A stretch of DNA of 64,000 nt. It comes from Cladocopium goreaui (taxonomy: Eukaryota; Sar; Dinophyceae; Suessiales; Symbiodiniaceae). The notes under the pieces are model-generated. The model was not told where the DNA came from, did no database searches, and saw only the letters and a list, made by a program, of their open reading frames with translations. Shown in pieces: positions 11,171 to 22,377 of the stretch (position 1 is its first letter; every line of letters starts with the position of its first letter). Position numbers and translations under genes: made by a program. The stretch spans positions 72,501-136,500 of the forward strand of contig CAMXCT020000917.1 in NCBI GenBank assembly GCA_947184155.2. Direction: 5' to 3'.

Positions 11171-11345
11171 TGGGTACCCTCTGGTAATTTAACATTGGAA
11201 AATCACCATGTTTAATGGGAAAATCCACTATTTCTATGGCCATTTTCAATAGCAAACTGTTTTTTAAGCCCATTTGGGGATGATTTCCCTTACTAACCAT
11301 GATTCCCAGTGAGGTCGAACAGTGAGGTCCTTATAATTTACCCAG
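11171..11345. mobile_element. Chimeric MITE: family A left half joined to family C right half
   Basis: Bases 11171-11250 match the left half of family A (TACCCTCTGGTAATTTAACA). Bases 11266-11345 match the right part of family C (CATTTGGGGATGATTTCCC through TTATAATTTACCCAG). On the minus strand the family-C end gives CTGG^GTAAAT, which coincides with the end of the candidate exon at 11342-11469. Confidence 0.7.
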
Positions 11346-11469
11346 GTAGTCTCCGCGAAGTCATCAGCAACACCAGGCGCGCCTCATCCAGCATAGTGGA
11401 CAAAGCCGGAGGACTCGGCGTTGAAAAATCGCTGGATAAAACGCACGGGGGGTCACCGCCGCTGGGTTT
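11342..11469 (-). CDS. Candidate exon ending at a MITE-derived donor
   Basis: The minus-strand frame includes LSSDFSTPSPPALST and MLDEARLVLLMTSRR. The acceptor is TTTTTTAG and the exon ends ACCTGG^GTAAAT, where GTAAAT belongs to the terminus of the family C element. The function is unknown. Confidence 0.5.
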
Positions 11470-11925
11470 CTAAAAAGCTGGACTTGAATCTTTTGTGTTT
11501 TAAATGGTAAGTTATATATATATATTACAGTTAGATGAAGTTAGATCGGTTCTAGATATGGGTTTACAATATGGTTTACATGTATAAACCAAGTATGGAT
11601 GTGTATGATATATATATATATATATATATATCATATATCTATATGGTTGGGATCTGTTAGATGGCTCACTGTCATACTTATAAACATCGAAGCCACAAAC
11701 ATAGCGGGGTGCCCCGAAAAACGACTTGCACGACTTTCATTTCAGCAACGAATCGAGTCAACACGGAAGCTGGAAAAATCCCAACTGATTCTCTTGTTGG
11801 ATCTTGATTCACTTGATTCTTTGAGTAAAATTTGGAAGTGTCAGAAATAAAATTGGGAAGTCTCAGTTAAATCAATTTGACTCAATTTTTGAAGGACTTT
11901 CCAGGAGGCATTTTTCCTCAGTCAC

Positions 11926-12074
11926 TGCACAGCTTTCCAAATCTGGGCACGACACCGCCGTAAAGACACAATGCTTTCGCAGCTGCCGTTTCGTCGGGCT
12001 GCTACTTCCTGGCGCTCTGGCACGACATGGGAAATTCGCGCCACCCAGTCCTGATCTGTTGACAGATTCATGGC
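11926..12074 (-). CDS. Candidate 149-bp exon, unknown protein
   Basis: The minus-strand frame includes STDQDWVARISHVVPE, RQEVAARRNGSCESI and RRCRAQIWKAV. The acceptor is TTCGAAG and the donor GTGACT. The frame stays open upstream to the family A MITE at 12100, so the acceptor could also be that element's CCAG end. Confidence 0.55.
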
Positions 12075-12099
12075 CTTCGAAGCAAAGTAGAAAAATATA

Positions 12100-12214
12100 T
12101 ACCCTCTGGTTATGACTAACATAACCATGGTTTTTCGATGGCCCATAGAAATAGATGGTTTACCGAACTGAAAAATGGTGATTTTCCATGGCTATGTGAA
12201 ATAACCAGATGGTA
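12100..12214. mobile_element. MITE family A copy
   Basis: Ends are TACCCTCTGGTTATGAC and ATAACCAGATGGTA. Confidence 0.85.
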
Positions 12215-13100
12215 ATCCCATCGCCTAATATCAAAGTCGAATACGGTGGGCCTCCAAAATAAACAAATCCAGTACGAAACCAGGATTTCCAGTGGGTTAT
12301 TTTTGGTCGGGAGAAGGGATTGCTAACTATCACTTGTAGCCGGCCATGTGGCCGCCAGGTGTCGTATTCAAATGGGTGTCCGCCCACGGCAAGTTCAACC
12401 GATAGCCCTCAGAATCTCCCAGTTGTAGGGCCATCTATTAGTTCTCACCCCACGTTTCTTTCAAAAATCCGAAAAACCAACAGGAAACTCACGGTGACTG
12501 TGGGAAGATTCCCCCTTTTTAATCATCATTTACAGTATTTTACAGTGAGGTCAAGGTGAGATTCTAATCCATGTAGTTCTATCGCATTCAGTTGCTTTTC
12601 TCACTTAAAATGAATGGCTACTCCAAAATCCAGCGGTTTAGCAATCAGCTTCCACATCAACATTCGTGTCTGGACAAATTCAATTTGCAAATCCATGCTC
12701 TCTACGTATACAGATATGTCCTACCTACTGCATTTCTACGCCCGTCTATCCCCCGTCAGAATATCATATGGTTGTGTATTTATAATCTCTGTACTCTGTA
12801 TAAATATATATATACAACTGAATATGCTCCATCACGTCCCCCTTACAACGTATATGATATATGGTAAGATCCACCATTTTATAGCTGGGTAAATCCACTA
12901 TTTCTATGGTCATTTTCCATTTTCCATTGCTATGTTAGTTTACCAGAGGGTATATCCCAGTAAATCCCATTAGATCCCATTAAGTCACCATTAAAACCCA
13001 TTAAATCCCATATATATATATATGGGTAAATTGTAATATATATTATATATCCCCATGATGCAAAAATGGTGGACTGGGGGCAGCTCCCCACCTGCTTTAC

Positions 13101-13170
13101 CTTCATCCACACACCTTTGCTCAGCCGCGGCCAACCTGGCCGAAGACGTTTCCAGGGGAAACAAAAAGTG
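13101..13170 (-). CDS. Candidate 70-bp exon
   Basis: The minus-strand frame is FLFPLETSSARLAAAEQR followed by CVDEG. The acceptor is ACCACCCAG and the donor is near-consensus (GAAG^GTAAAG). Confidence 0.5.
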
Positions 13171-13194
13171 CTGGGTGGTGTCAAAATTTCTCAA

Positions 13195-13425
13195 AAGTAG
13201 CGTATGTATATGTATATATATTATATCATATCATATTATATTATATTACATTAGATTATATATTATGTATTATATATTATATATTGTATATTGTATATTA
13301 TATATTGTATATTATATATTGTATATTATATATTATACTACATTATACCATATTATAACATATGTATATATTTTATGAAATATAATATACATATATATAT
13401 AATACAACATATATAATATATAGTG
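13195..13425. repeat. AT-rich low-complexity tract
   Basis: It is made of TATATTA/TATTGTA-type repeats with essentially no G or C. No gene is present. Confidence 0.95.
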
Positions 13426-14060
13426 CGACTATAATCAATTGTATATACAATTACAGTACATTATATGGATACAGAGAGCGAGAGAGAGGACGATGTTTAG
13501 ATGTTGACAGAACTGAAGTTGGTAGTCACTTGTGTATATTCCCAAGACGTTCAAGTTACAAGGGCTCATAATCCACTTCCCAACCATGTAGCAACAGCAA
13601 TTCTGGCAACATCAAAGAATATCATACATTCAGCTGGAACAAAGATGACAAGTGTAGCAACCCCATTTTTTTGGGGGGGTACTATAGATTGAAACCATCA
13701 AACCGGAAAGCCAGAGAGATGTGGCTTTTGATTTTGATGTCGACCATAGGTCTGGCATTCTTCACGATTCCCCTCATGAGTCAAGTCATGAAAAACATAT
13801 GGAGGGTTCCATAAATGGGGGTATCCCAAAATGGTTGGTTTATAGTGGAAAATCCCATTAAAATGGATGATTTCGAGGTACCCCCATTTCAGGAAAGCTC
13901 CATATTCATATCATTAAATCCCATTCAGTTAAACTTGTATCCCATTGGATATAGTGGGTTTATCCATATAAAATATCCATATAAAAATCTCATGACTCAC
14001 ATCTTTCAACCTAAAAACCACTGGGTCCATGTCGGGTCCAACTCACAACTTCAAACCCAC

Positions 14061-14165
14061 CTTGGCAGCGATGGATTGGAACTCAGCAGGATGCGAGTCA
14101 TCTCGGGCACCTTGGCAGAACGTGGGATGAACAGGTAACAGGATTTGTTCATCGGATTTTACCAT
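14061..14165 (-). CDS. Candidate 105-bp exon starting at a MITE-derived acceptor
   Basis: The minus-strand frame is exactly 35 codons, phase 0 at both ends, and includes HPTFCQGARDDSHPAEF and QSIAAK. The donor is AAG^GTGGGT. The only AG available upstream is the CCAG in the terminus of the adjacent family A element (14160-14278). Confidence 0.5.
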
Positions 14166-14278
14166 CTGGTTATGACTAACATAGCCATGGAAAGATCCAC
14201 CATTTTTCAGTTCGGTAAACCATCTATTTCTATGGGCCATCGAAAAACCATGGCTATGTTAGTCATAACCAGAGGGTA
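14160..14278. mobile_element. MITE family A copy
   Basis: Near-perfect long inverted repeat: TACCATCTGGTTATGACTAA against its complement ending CATAACCAGAGGGTA. Confidence 0.9.
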
Positions 14279-15223
14279 ATAGCAACAATAAGAAAATGAA
14301 GTGGGATTTTCCATATCAACAATGTTGGATAATTTTAGTGGGATTTAAATAGCAATAAAATAGGATAGTCATTGATTATCATAATTATGGGATGTTCTAT
14401 ATGAACAATAGGATAATTATGGGGTTTACATAGCAACAATAGGATAATTATGGTATGTTCCATATCCGAAAATGGGAAAGAAGCGATCATGATAGTGGTA
14501 GAATGAGCCCCCATTATTTGGGATAGGGATTTTACCCTGGGTAAACTAACATAGATGTGGAAAATCCCTGGGATAAGGAGCAAAAAAAAAAGATGGGTTG
14601 TCCACATCGAACTGTTGGTTTACCATTTCGGTTACCAGAGGGATATTTCGGTGTGTCCGGAAATGGGAAATAAAATACCATGGAAAATACCCGAAGATGG
14701 CCATTGAAAAATTGGCGAAATATGACCAAATGATCATGAAGCATTGAAATTTTGGGGTACCCTATTCTCAAAGTTGAAGCCACCTAGAACGGGGCAATAT
14801 CTGGGAACCCCTCAAATTGATGTTTGGCTCTATGATCTGAGCTTCACTTTAAATGGCTGGCAGATCATCAAGCGCTATCCTCAGGCTTATGGTTGACCAC
14901 CCAGTGGTGTCAGTTACAGTAATATTCCCATCGCTGTAGGGGAAGAATAGCACTGTTCAATAATCTTGAAAGGCTCATATGCCAACTAAGATTCGAATAG
15001 CATTTGGATGCTCATGCTTATCACATCAATTGATGCACAGTATGTTGATGGTTTAGCATGTCTTTAGCTCTAATGCCCCTTATATCCCTTGTTCATACAA
15101 GTAAACGAAGTATTCATGCTAAAACGTTGACTCTCCTTGCGCTGATTTGTAAAATTTGCAGCCCGAAATGTCAACTCTGCGCGGGGCTGACAGGCCCACC
15201 CACAAACGTCAAAAACGAACATG

Positions 15224-15329
15224 TACCCTCTGGTAAACGTTTACATAGCTATGGAAAATCACCATGTTTAATGGGAAAACTCACTATAAATGGCCATTTT
15301 CAATAGCTATGTTAAATTACCAGAGGGTA
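15224..15329. mobile_element. MITE family A copy
   Basis: TACCCTCTGGTAAACG is matched by AAATTACCAGAGGGTA. The interior carries AAAATCACCATGTTTAATGG. Confidence 0.9.
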
Positions 15330-15489
15330 ATTTGTTTGAGTTTCCAATCTTCATCAAATAGAAAAAAAGAAACACCAGGGATCATAATTCCTCTTACGGC
15401 TGGACATGTAAAATCAAAACCACCAACTAATCATCTTGATTATCTATTGATTATCTATGGTTCTTTCTCTACCAGGGGAATCCTCCCAC

Positions 15490-15574
15490 CAATTGCAATA
15501 AATTCGCCTCAATCACAATCTGCCAATGTTGTTCAAGGGATTCTGCTATGGCGAAGGCAGTTCCATACCCCCTG
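15490..15574 (-). CDS. Candidate 85-bp exon
   Basis: The minus-strand frame is RGYGTAFAIAESLEQHW followed by QIVIEANLLQL. The acceptor is ATTTGAG and the donor GTGGGA. The family is unknown. Confidence 0.5.
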
Positions 15575-15735
15575 CTCAAATCACAATGTTGGCTGGTTAA
15601 AAACGAATTTTGCCAGTCTAAATCCCCTTTGGCAAACAAATTCCCATCTTGGCTTGCCAATTTTGACCCCAAAAAAAACCAATGTGTTTCGCCCTGAACG
15701 AGTCCAGGTCTGGTCCAGCTGTCCCACCTCAATAC

Positions 15736-15815
15736 CACGTTTTCGCTTCTCATCCGCACGTCTCGAAGCGGTCCTGCCGCTGCCGCTCTCTCTTCCACTG
15801 ATTTCACCATTTCTG
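15736..15815 (-). CDS. Candidate exon, possible translation start
   Basis: After the acceptor CAACCAG the minus strand reads an ATG and then VKSVEERAAAAGPLRDVR, ending at donor GTATTG. An ATG three codons inside an acceptor-bounded exon would fit a trans-spliced first exon, but a second frame (GRESGSGRTASRRADEKR) is also open. Confidence 0.4.
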
Positions 15816-16656
15816 CTGGTTGTCAAAAAGAATGGGCATCACTAGCAAAAAACGACGACAATTGGGATGGTTTTATGGTTTACTACTACTAGAAATGGTT
15901 CAAATATGTACTTTTTGATGGGTCTTAAACGCTGACCCTTCCCTTCAGTTGAACATCACCCAAGCAATGGGGAATATGTGGTCAACCATGTCCAAGAATC
16001 GTCAGGTCTTTCAAGTTGCAAAAAACAGACATCTACCAAACAGTGAAGATCCCAGTTGTCCCGGACAGAAACATTAGAAGAAGTCAAGTCAAATGAGCAT
16101 TTTTACATGAATCAACAAAAATAGATCTTCAATAAATCGCCAAATCAAACACCAAATGCTGTGAAACAGCTGGTCCCAAGAATTGAAGCGGCCTATGCTG
16201 GCTATTTTGCAGGTGAGCCGCTCAGGAAGATTCAGCCTACTAGGACCTGTGATGGCTTCATGATCCTCAACCAGTTATCCCATCATTGGCCATTTCACAA
16301 AATTTGACCAGTGCCCCAGAAATACCTTGTGGTTGATGGTCGTATGGGATTTTCCAAACTGGTTTGAGTGGGCGTTTGGGGGAAGAATATGTATCATACC
16401 AATGTGAACCGTTATGAAAGTGAACTGGGCAGTGCTCCGACCCATCTTCTTGGCTAAAAAAACTTACAGACTTTTATTCCCAGCCAACCCTTTACCATTA
16501 TATATATTATATACCTTATAATTCACCATTTACTGGTACACTGGTTTATATAACTCCAACAACTGTGGTTTATGATACTTATAACATCTTATAACTATAG
16601 TTATTGGGCTTTATGAACTAGCGAACTAGCATCACTGGGGCCCCACATGGCATCAC

Positions 16657-16799
16657 CACTGTGCCACTGATTAATATCTATGATGCATCCATGAAACAGC
16701 TTGGGCACACAGCGCCCCTCGTTTCGGTTGTTCACGGCGCCTGGTTTCTTGCCGGCACGCCGCGAATTTCTTAATGCTGGGACGCTGTTGGAGCTCATC
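16657..16799 (-). CDS. Candidate 143-bp exon
   Basis: The minus-strand frame includes SVPALRNSRRAGKKPG and EGRCVPKLFHGCIIDINQ. The acceptor is GCGACTCAG and the donor GTGATG. An alternative frame (IKKFAACRQETRRREQPK) is also open until a TAA. The function is not recognised. Confidence 0.45.
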
Positions 16800-16959
16800 C
16801 TGAGTCGCCGGAAAGGCGCGATGTTTCCATGGGAGATCCCCTTAAAATAGTTGCTTTGTAATGCAAAATCTATGAAGATGGATGATTTGGGGTAATTCGC
16901 CTCATTTTAGGACATCCACTTTTTTTTGGATGTTGATTTCCCATCAAAGAGAAATTCAC

Positions 16960-17045
16960 CTTCATCACCATGATCTGGGCAGGGATCAAAGTCCCTTCCC
17001 AGCTGGATACAGCTGGAGTTTCCCATGGATGGTCGACATCGTTTT
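16960..17045 (-). CDS. Candidate exon, unknown protein
   Basis: The minus-strand frame is ENDVDHPWETPAVSSW followed by EGTLIPAQIMVMK. The acceptor is CCGGTGAAG and the donor GATGAAG^GTGAAT. Coding texture is strong. Confidence 0.55.
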
Positions 17046-17088
17046 CTTCACCGGAGAGTATCTCCTGATTTCATCATTCAGAGGTATC

Positions 17089-17197
17089 TACCCTCTGGTT
17101 ATTTAACATAGCCATGGAAAATCACCATTTCTAACAGGTAAACCATCTATAAATGGGCCATCTATACCATGGCTATGTTAGTCATAACCAGAGGGTA
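17089..17197. mobile_element. MITE family A copy
   Basis: Ends are TACCCTCTGGTTATTTAAC and AGTCATAACCAGAGGGTA. Confidence 0.9.
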
Positions 17198-17598
17198 GTT
17201 TCATTGACATTAGTTTTAGTATTATCTAATGGATACAGCTGTATCTCCCTTTATTTCTTTTCGAAGATTTCCTGCTTGGACACCTGCAACGTATCCTGCT
17301 GGCGGTATCCTGCAACGTATCCTCCCGTGTCAAGGATCTGCTATGGGCATCCACATCATAGGATCAATCGAAGTGGGCGTCTCTACCTTGGCAAATCGAG
17401 GGCCTAACCTTGGCCAGGGTTTTGGTTCAGCGACTTTCATTGGATTTCTTTGAGGATCTAGAGTCAAAAAATATCTTGAAAAAGTATATAGTCTACATTT
17501 TTCATAGTTTACATAGTCCATGGTCCTGGTTTTTCTCTTTGTCTTTGTAGCAACAAGTGTTGCTTTAGGAAGCTACAGGTGTTCCCGTTCACTCAGAC

Positions 17599-17642
17599 CT
17601 GGTGAGACCAGGAGAATTCCGACGATCCGGAGGATTCGATCC
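17599..17642 (-). CDS. Candidate 44-bp exon
   Basis: The minus-strand frame IESSGSSEFSWSHQ is flanked by acceptor CTGCCAG and donor GTCTGA. Confidence 0.4.
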
Positions 17643-17788
17643 CTGGCAGTTTTTTTGAGGTGCCAAGTAGCTTTCAGGCCCAAAAGATATTATACATATA
17701 TATAATATAATATATATACATTATATTATATATAACCAAACGATTCACAATACACAACGGGATACCCGGGGACAAAGTCACAACGAAC

Positions 17789-17858
17789 CTAAGGCGCCAA
17801 GTCACGATTGGATCCTTGTCATCGTTGGGATTCCAATTCACCACCGGATTGCCCCAGC
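17789..17858 (-). CDS. Candidate 70-bp exon
   Basis: The minus-strand frame WGNPVVNWNPNDDKDPIV followed by TWRL has acceptor GCTGAG and donor GTTCGT. The segment is rich in Asp, Asn and Trp; the family is unknown. Confidence 0.5.
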
Positions 17859-18065
17859 CTCAGCACGACGATCTCTGGTTGGTGGGTTCAACCTACCTGT
17901 TAATAATGGTTAATGATGATGGTTAATGTTTGTAATGGTTAATATACTGTTAATATGGTTAATATGGATTATAATATGGTTAAGAAATGTGGTTAATGTA
18001 CTGTTAATTTTATGGTTAATGATGATGATTATTATTATATGGTTAATGATGGTTAATAGTAATTA

Positions 18066-18185
18066 CTGGTTGGTGGTATACCTACCTACCCCTCTGATTC
18101 ATGATGGACTTCGTCAGTTGGGATGATGACATTCCCAATATATGGAAAGTCATACAATTCCATGGTTCCAGTCACCACCAACCAG
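18066..18185. mobile_element. MITE family B copy
   Basis: Ends are CTGGTTGGTGGTATACC and CACCACCAACCAG. It is preceded by an ATGGTTAAT-rich stretch (17905-18060) that is repeated at 20575-20645. Confidence 0.9.
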
Positions 18186-18370
18186 ATCTTTTGATGCATG
18201 ACATTGCGCAGCTGAGGTCCCTAAAAAACAGCTGCCCTTCAATCAGGATCCTAATCTCTTTGCATCCAACGGGACACCCAACCATTGGTTTCCCTGCACT
18301 CAGCGCCACGGGTGCATCTTTAGTCTCCAAGTTTGTGGACGAAGCCCGTGGAAAGACGACGAATTTTTGG
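18183..18370 (-). CDS. Candidate exon ending at a MITE-derived donor
   Basis: The minus-strand frame includes DAPVALSAGKPMVGCPVG, CKEIRILIEGQLFF and AMSCIKRS, and runs without a break to AGATCTG^GTTGGTGG. That GT is the terminus of the family B element. The upstream border is uncertain. The function is not recognised. Confidence 0.5.
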
Positions 18371-18742
18371 ACCGAACACTCCATGACTCACCACGGATGG
18401 TAATTCCAGCCAGTTACCCTCTCGAACATGGCAGAGGAAACCCCGATTTCCAATGGGAAGATCATGTCAAAATATTCAAAATGGATATAGATGGGGGGTT
18501 GTCCATTGCCAGGTCTGTTTTGCTGAGGGGTAGCGGTTTGGGTAGCCATGGACCTACTCACCATGGTTGCAAACCACTCGCAGCAATCTCATCCCGGATC
18601 AATGATCCCCGATTACTTAGGGGTGTTAGTAACGGGGTTAACCAAAAAATATCCAAAAAATAACTGTTATTACAATTACAATGGCATGAAAATGTTCAAA
18701 CATCTAAACCACAGGTCAACATTCATCCAGGCTTGCCATTAC

Positions 18743-18811
18743 CAGCTTTGCCCGACATTCATCCCAGGTGCTGGTAATGATACAGCGACTCTTGTCGGGA
18801 TAGTCCAAGGG
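18743..18811 (-). CDS. Candidate exon
   Basis: The minus-strand frame DYPDKSRCIITSTWDE followed by CRAKL ends at donor GTAATG. The acceptor is uncertain. Confidence 0.4.
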
Positions 18812-18971
18812 TATTCGTACCTGGTCGAAGTCCAAGACTTAGGACTTTCTTGTTGAGGGGACCTGCTCAAAGTGAAGTGCCTTCCGGCTTTGGTTCATCA
18901 TGCCACCCAAATTTTCCAGAGAACAAAAAGAACAAAGTCCACTGGGTCAAAAGTCTCATTTTCATTCATTT

Positions 18972-19079
18972 TCACCATGAACATCCGGAATCAGCGCCGC
19001 AAGCTTTTTTGGTGTCAGCTGGCTGTCGGAGGCTCCTCATGCAGATGTCACCCAGCTGAACGGAAGACATTTTGGACAT
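18972..19079 (-). CDS. Candidate exon, possible start codon
   Basis: The minus strand reads ATG and then SKMSSVQLGDICMRSLRQ, PADTKKACGADSGC, with TGA at the end. A plus-strand frame (MNIRNQRRKLFWCQLAV) is also open, so the strand is uncertain. Confidence 0.35.
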   Translation of the reverse strand: MSKMSSVQLGDICMRSLRQPADTKKACGADSGCSW

Positions 19080-20300
19080 TACACGGCAAAATTGGATACG
19101 TTTACAGTAATCCTGGAAATGTGTTGTTGCGAGAATCTAAAAAAATATGTTGATACATGTTGAGGCAAGTTCCCCCCAAAAAAAAGTTGTACACACTTTT
19201 TAGGATGATTCCCTTGGCCACGGGGGTCCCAACCTTTTATTCCCCCAAGTATTGAGATAATGAGTCAAGGATTGGGTCGTCAACCTTGGAACCCAATAGA
19301 TGTTGCTGTCCAGCCTAATATCTAATAGATTAGCCCCAGATCAGAAAACTCGCGAGGGCTGTCGCAATCCCCGGCAGATCTGACTTTTCGATGGAATGGC
19401 ATTCCATATGGTCTGGTTCAACCCTACAAAGTGATGGCTCAATCCCAATAGTTCAATGTTGCTTGTTCAATCCCAATTATTTGCTACGCATCTGTTTGGC
19501 TTCAAAAATCAAAAGGTCTCACAGAAACTCCAGAAGTTTCATCATATCCACTCCTTTTACCCACCCCGTACCCTCCTTTCTTGCAATTCAACAAATCACT
19601 CAGTTTGGGGATGTCAACCCCATGGCAGAATAGGAGTCAGGGATCGTCATCCGCAAAATGCCGTGGCAGTGGAGAACATTTTTGGCTAACCTGTTTTTCC
19701 CTATTGCCTTTGACGTACCCCAAATACTAAAATCTAGGGTCCATTTTAAATGTTAGCAAGTTTGAAGTTGGCCAATTTGATTCTTTATCGATTCCGTTTA
19801 GAAAACAGTTTTGTTCAATATGAAGGTTCCATTTGCGGGGGTTCACCCCTCAATAATAAAAACTAGTCAACACCGGGGTGTTTTTTATTAGGGTCTGTCC
19901 TTTAAAATCAAAAATTTAAGTTTTTTTAAGGTTTATAGTTTAATATTAGGGGAAAGCTGCGAAATCCAATGTTTGGCCATATATTTGTTTACTGTAGATT
20001 TAAAAAGGGAATTTGATCAATTTTGAAATCGAAAAGTTAGTTTTTTATTGACAGCTTTAAATTTACGTAGTATTAGTGGGAAGCTTCGCACCCTAATACT
20101 AAATAATACCACCCTAATATAAAAAAAACTCCCCCAGGCGTCTATCATTCGGGGGGTTCCCCGTTCAGTAGTAGGGGAGGAATTATATATATATTATTAT
20201 ATTATATATATAAAATGTGTACTCCCTTGTTTGGTAACCACTGTGGTCTTGGGCTTGGGGCTGTAAAATGTCATAACCGTTATCATAACCACGCAAAAAA
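19080..20300. other. No gene recognised
   Basis: This AT-rich stretch has scattered open frames of low coding texture. Near 20069-20099 a short palindrome GTATTAG...CTAATAC encloses an AAGCTT centre. A short (AT)n tract lies at 20182-20216. Confidence 0.5.
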
Positions 20301-20305
20301 TCAAT

Positions 20306-20397
20306 GGATTGGTTTAAGGGAAAATCTTAACCGGAAACCATAGATTTTCCCATTAAATATGGGGCTTTCCGGTTAAAATTTTCCCTTAAACCAATCC
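20306..20397. repeat. Near-perfect hairpin with 32-bp arms
   Basis: The left arm 20306-20337 begins GGATTGGTTTAAGGGAAAAT. The right arm 20366-20397 is its reverse complement with one mismatch, separated by 28 bases. It resembles a MITE family not otherwise seen here. Confidence 0.9.
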
Positions 20398-20659
20398 AGT
20401 GAAAAAAATCATCTATATCTGCCAATGAATATGGCCCTACCAGATCTGTCCTCCAAGCCGCACAGCCTTCTCAGCTCTGCCAACTCCTCATTCCTCAGGC
20501 GACCTGGCACTGGCAGCAGCATCGCTGAATATAACTGGTTGGTGGTATACCTACCCTCCTTTGAAAAATATATGGTTAATTTATATGTGGTTAATATACT
20601 GTTAATTTCATGGTTAATGATGATGATTATTATATGGTTAATGATGGTCCCACGTTCAC

Positions 20660-20775
20660 TTAGGACGAAATTTTTAAGGTCACTTACGCCGAAAATGACC
20701 CCCACACATTTTCGACATCACTTGCGACGAAAAACCTCTGATTACCTATAAATTTCCACGAAATTACGCTACCAC
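20660..20775. repeat. Short repeated motif TCACTT-NNG-(A/C)CGAAA
   Basis: TCACTTAGGACGAAA, TCACTTACGCCGAAA and TCACTTGCGACGAAA follow each other 26-35 bp apart, then two CCACGAAAT(T/G) motifs. There is no ORF. Confidence 0.7.
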
Positions 20776-20819
20776 GAAATGCAAAAAAACGATCAACACT
20801 TCATCTCTCATTCATGTTC

Positions 20820-21380
20820 CAGTGGGGTGGGTGGGTGGGTTGGTGGGGGGGGTGGGGGGGTTGGGGGGGGTGGGGGAGGCGCGGGGGGTGGGGTGGGGTG
20901 GGGTGGGATGATAACGTTCATGTTCCTATGCACACACAGGCACAGCAACCTCATCATCTTTCTTGCTGTTGGGAAGAGACAGGCACAGCTCTTTCATGAT
21001 CAGTTACCGGTGGTGTGGGGTGACTTACTAAGGTTCATGTTCCTATGCCTGCACACGCACAGCAACCTCATCATCTTTCTTGCTGTAGAGCACTTACACG
21101 CACTGCTCTTTCATGATCAGTTACCCGTGGGGTGGGGGGGGTGGGGTGGGGTGGGGTGGGATGATAACGTTCATGTTCCTATGCCCACACAGGCACAGCA
21201 ACCTCATCATCTTTCTTCCCGTAGAGCAGAGACAGGCACAGCTCTTTCATGATCAGTTACCGGTGGGGTGGGGTGAGTTAATAAGGTTCATGTTCCTATG
21301 CCTGCACACGCACAGCAACCTCATCATCTTTCTTGCTGTAGAGCACTTACACGCACTGCTCTTTCATGATCAGTTGTTGA
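20820..21380. repeat. G-rich 253-bp tandem dimer repeat
   Basis: A GATAACGTTCATGTTCCTATG module at 20908 and 21161, and an AAGGTTCATGTTCCTATGCC module at 21030 and 21284, give a 253-bp period of two related half-units. Each unit contains CAGCAACCTCATCATCTTTC and CTCTTTCATGATCAGTT. Each period starts with runs of GGGGTGGGG; the first run (20823-20907) is almost pure G/T and could fold into G-quadruplexes. Open frames here are by-products of the repeat. Confidence 0.95.
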
Positions 21381-21382
21381 AC

Positions 21383-21640
21383 TTGATGTAAGAAGAGCCA
21401 CGACACCTTTGGGGTTTATATCTTGTTGCACTTGATGTAAGAAGAGCCACGACACCTTTAGAGTTTATATCTTGTTGCACTTGATGTAAGAAGAGCCACG
21501 ACCCCTTTAGGGTTTATATGTTGTGGCACTTGATATAAGAAGAGCCACGACCCCTTTAGGGTTTATATGTTGTTGCACTTGATATAAGAAGAGCCACGAC
21601 CCCGTTAGGGGTTTATATGTTCTTGAACTTGATGTAGAGG
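21383..21640. repeat. 49-bp tandem repeat, about 5 copies
   Basis: Units start at 21383, 21432, 21481, 21530 and 21579 with TTGAT(G/A)TAAGAAGAGCC, and a partial sixth near 21629. They follow directly on the 253-bp repeat. Confidence 0.95.
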
Positions 21641-21659
21641 GAGAGCAACACAGTCGACG

Positions 21660-21960
21660 TGCAAGCACACAAGCGCCACTTTTATACGGAAATTTACAGG
21701 TAAAATTCCGATGCCACTAAAAAGCCACACAAACGACATCAAAAACAACACGCGCAAAAGCGCCACTTTGTACGCAAATTTACAGGTCAAAACCCGACGC
21801 CAAGAAAAAAGCGGCACAAGCGACGTCAAAAAAGCAACACGTGAAAACACCATTTTATACGGTAATTTACAGGAAAAATGCCGATACCAACAAAAAAGCG
21901 GCACAAGCGACACAAAAAAAAGCGGCACAAGCGACGCAAAAAAAAGCGGCACAAGCGAAC
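21660..21960. repeat. 86/87-bp tandem repeat, 3 copies, with (AAAAAAGCGGCACAAGCGAC)n tail
   Basis: The core AATTTACAGG recurs at 21691, 21777 and 21864. The 3' end degenerates into about four copies of a 20-22 bp AAAAAGCGGCACAAGCGA unit. A 120-codon minus ORF across it mirrors the repeat and is not taken as a gene. Confidence 0.9.
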
Positions 21961-21992
21961 GCCTCACCGTTAATGATGGTTAATAGTAATTA

Positions 21993-22098
21993 CTGGTTGG
22001 TGGTTGATCCCTCTGAAAAATGATAGAGTGAAAGTCAGTTGGGATCATTATTCCCAATATATGAAAAAATAAAAACATGTTCCAAACCACCAACCAAA
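21993..22098. mobile_element. MITE family B copy
   Basis: The left end is CTGGTTGGTGGTTGATCC and the right end is decayed (CCACCAACCAAAT). Confidence 0.85.
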
Positions 22099-22246
22099 TA
22101 ATCTTTGAATTATCAACATCAGATCATTGCCCTCGCACTTGGAAACGAAATTGGATTCATCGGTCGCTTGATTTGGCTTGGAAACCGCTTTGCTGATGCT
22201 GCTCTAAGACTCCTCCAGACCTCCAGACCGGAGTTCTATGTCACAT

Positions 22247-22377
22247 TCAGTGCCGTGATCTTCCAAAATGTGTAGTTCCCCTTTTTCCAAAGTCCTGGAA
22301 TCTTCTGGAAAATCCATAGGGTTTTTCACAAAATTTCAAGGGTGTCCCAGGGTCCTTCGGTGCATTGTTATCATAAT
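22247..22377 (-). CDS. Possible 3' exon of the pseudouridine synthase gene
   Basis: Immediately downstream (minus strand) of the family B element at 22378 the sequence is coding-like. One frame reads YDNNAPKDPGTPLKF and GFSRRFQDFGKRG to a TGA at 22247. The frame in phase with the preceding exon reads IMITMHRRTLGHP and stops. Which one is used cannot be decided by eye. Confidence 0.35.
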
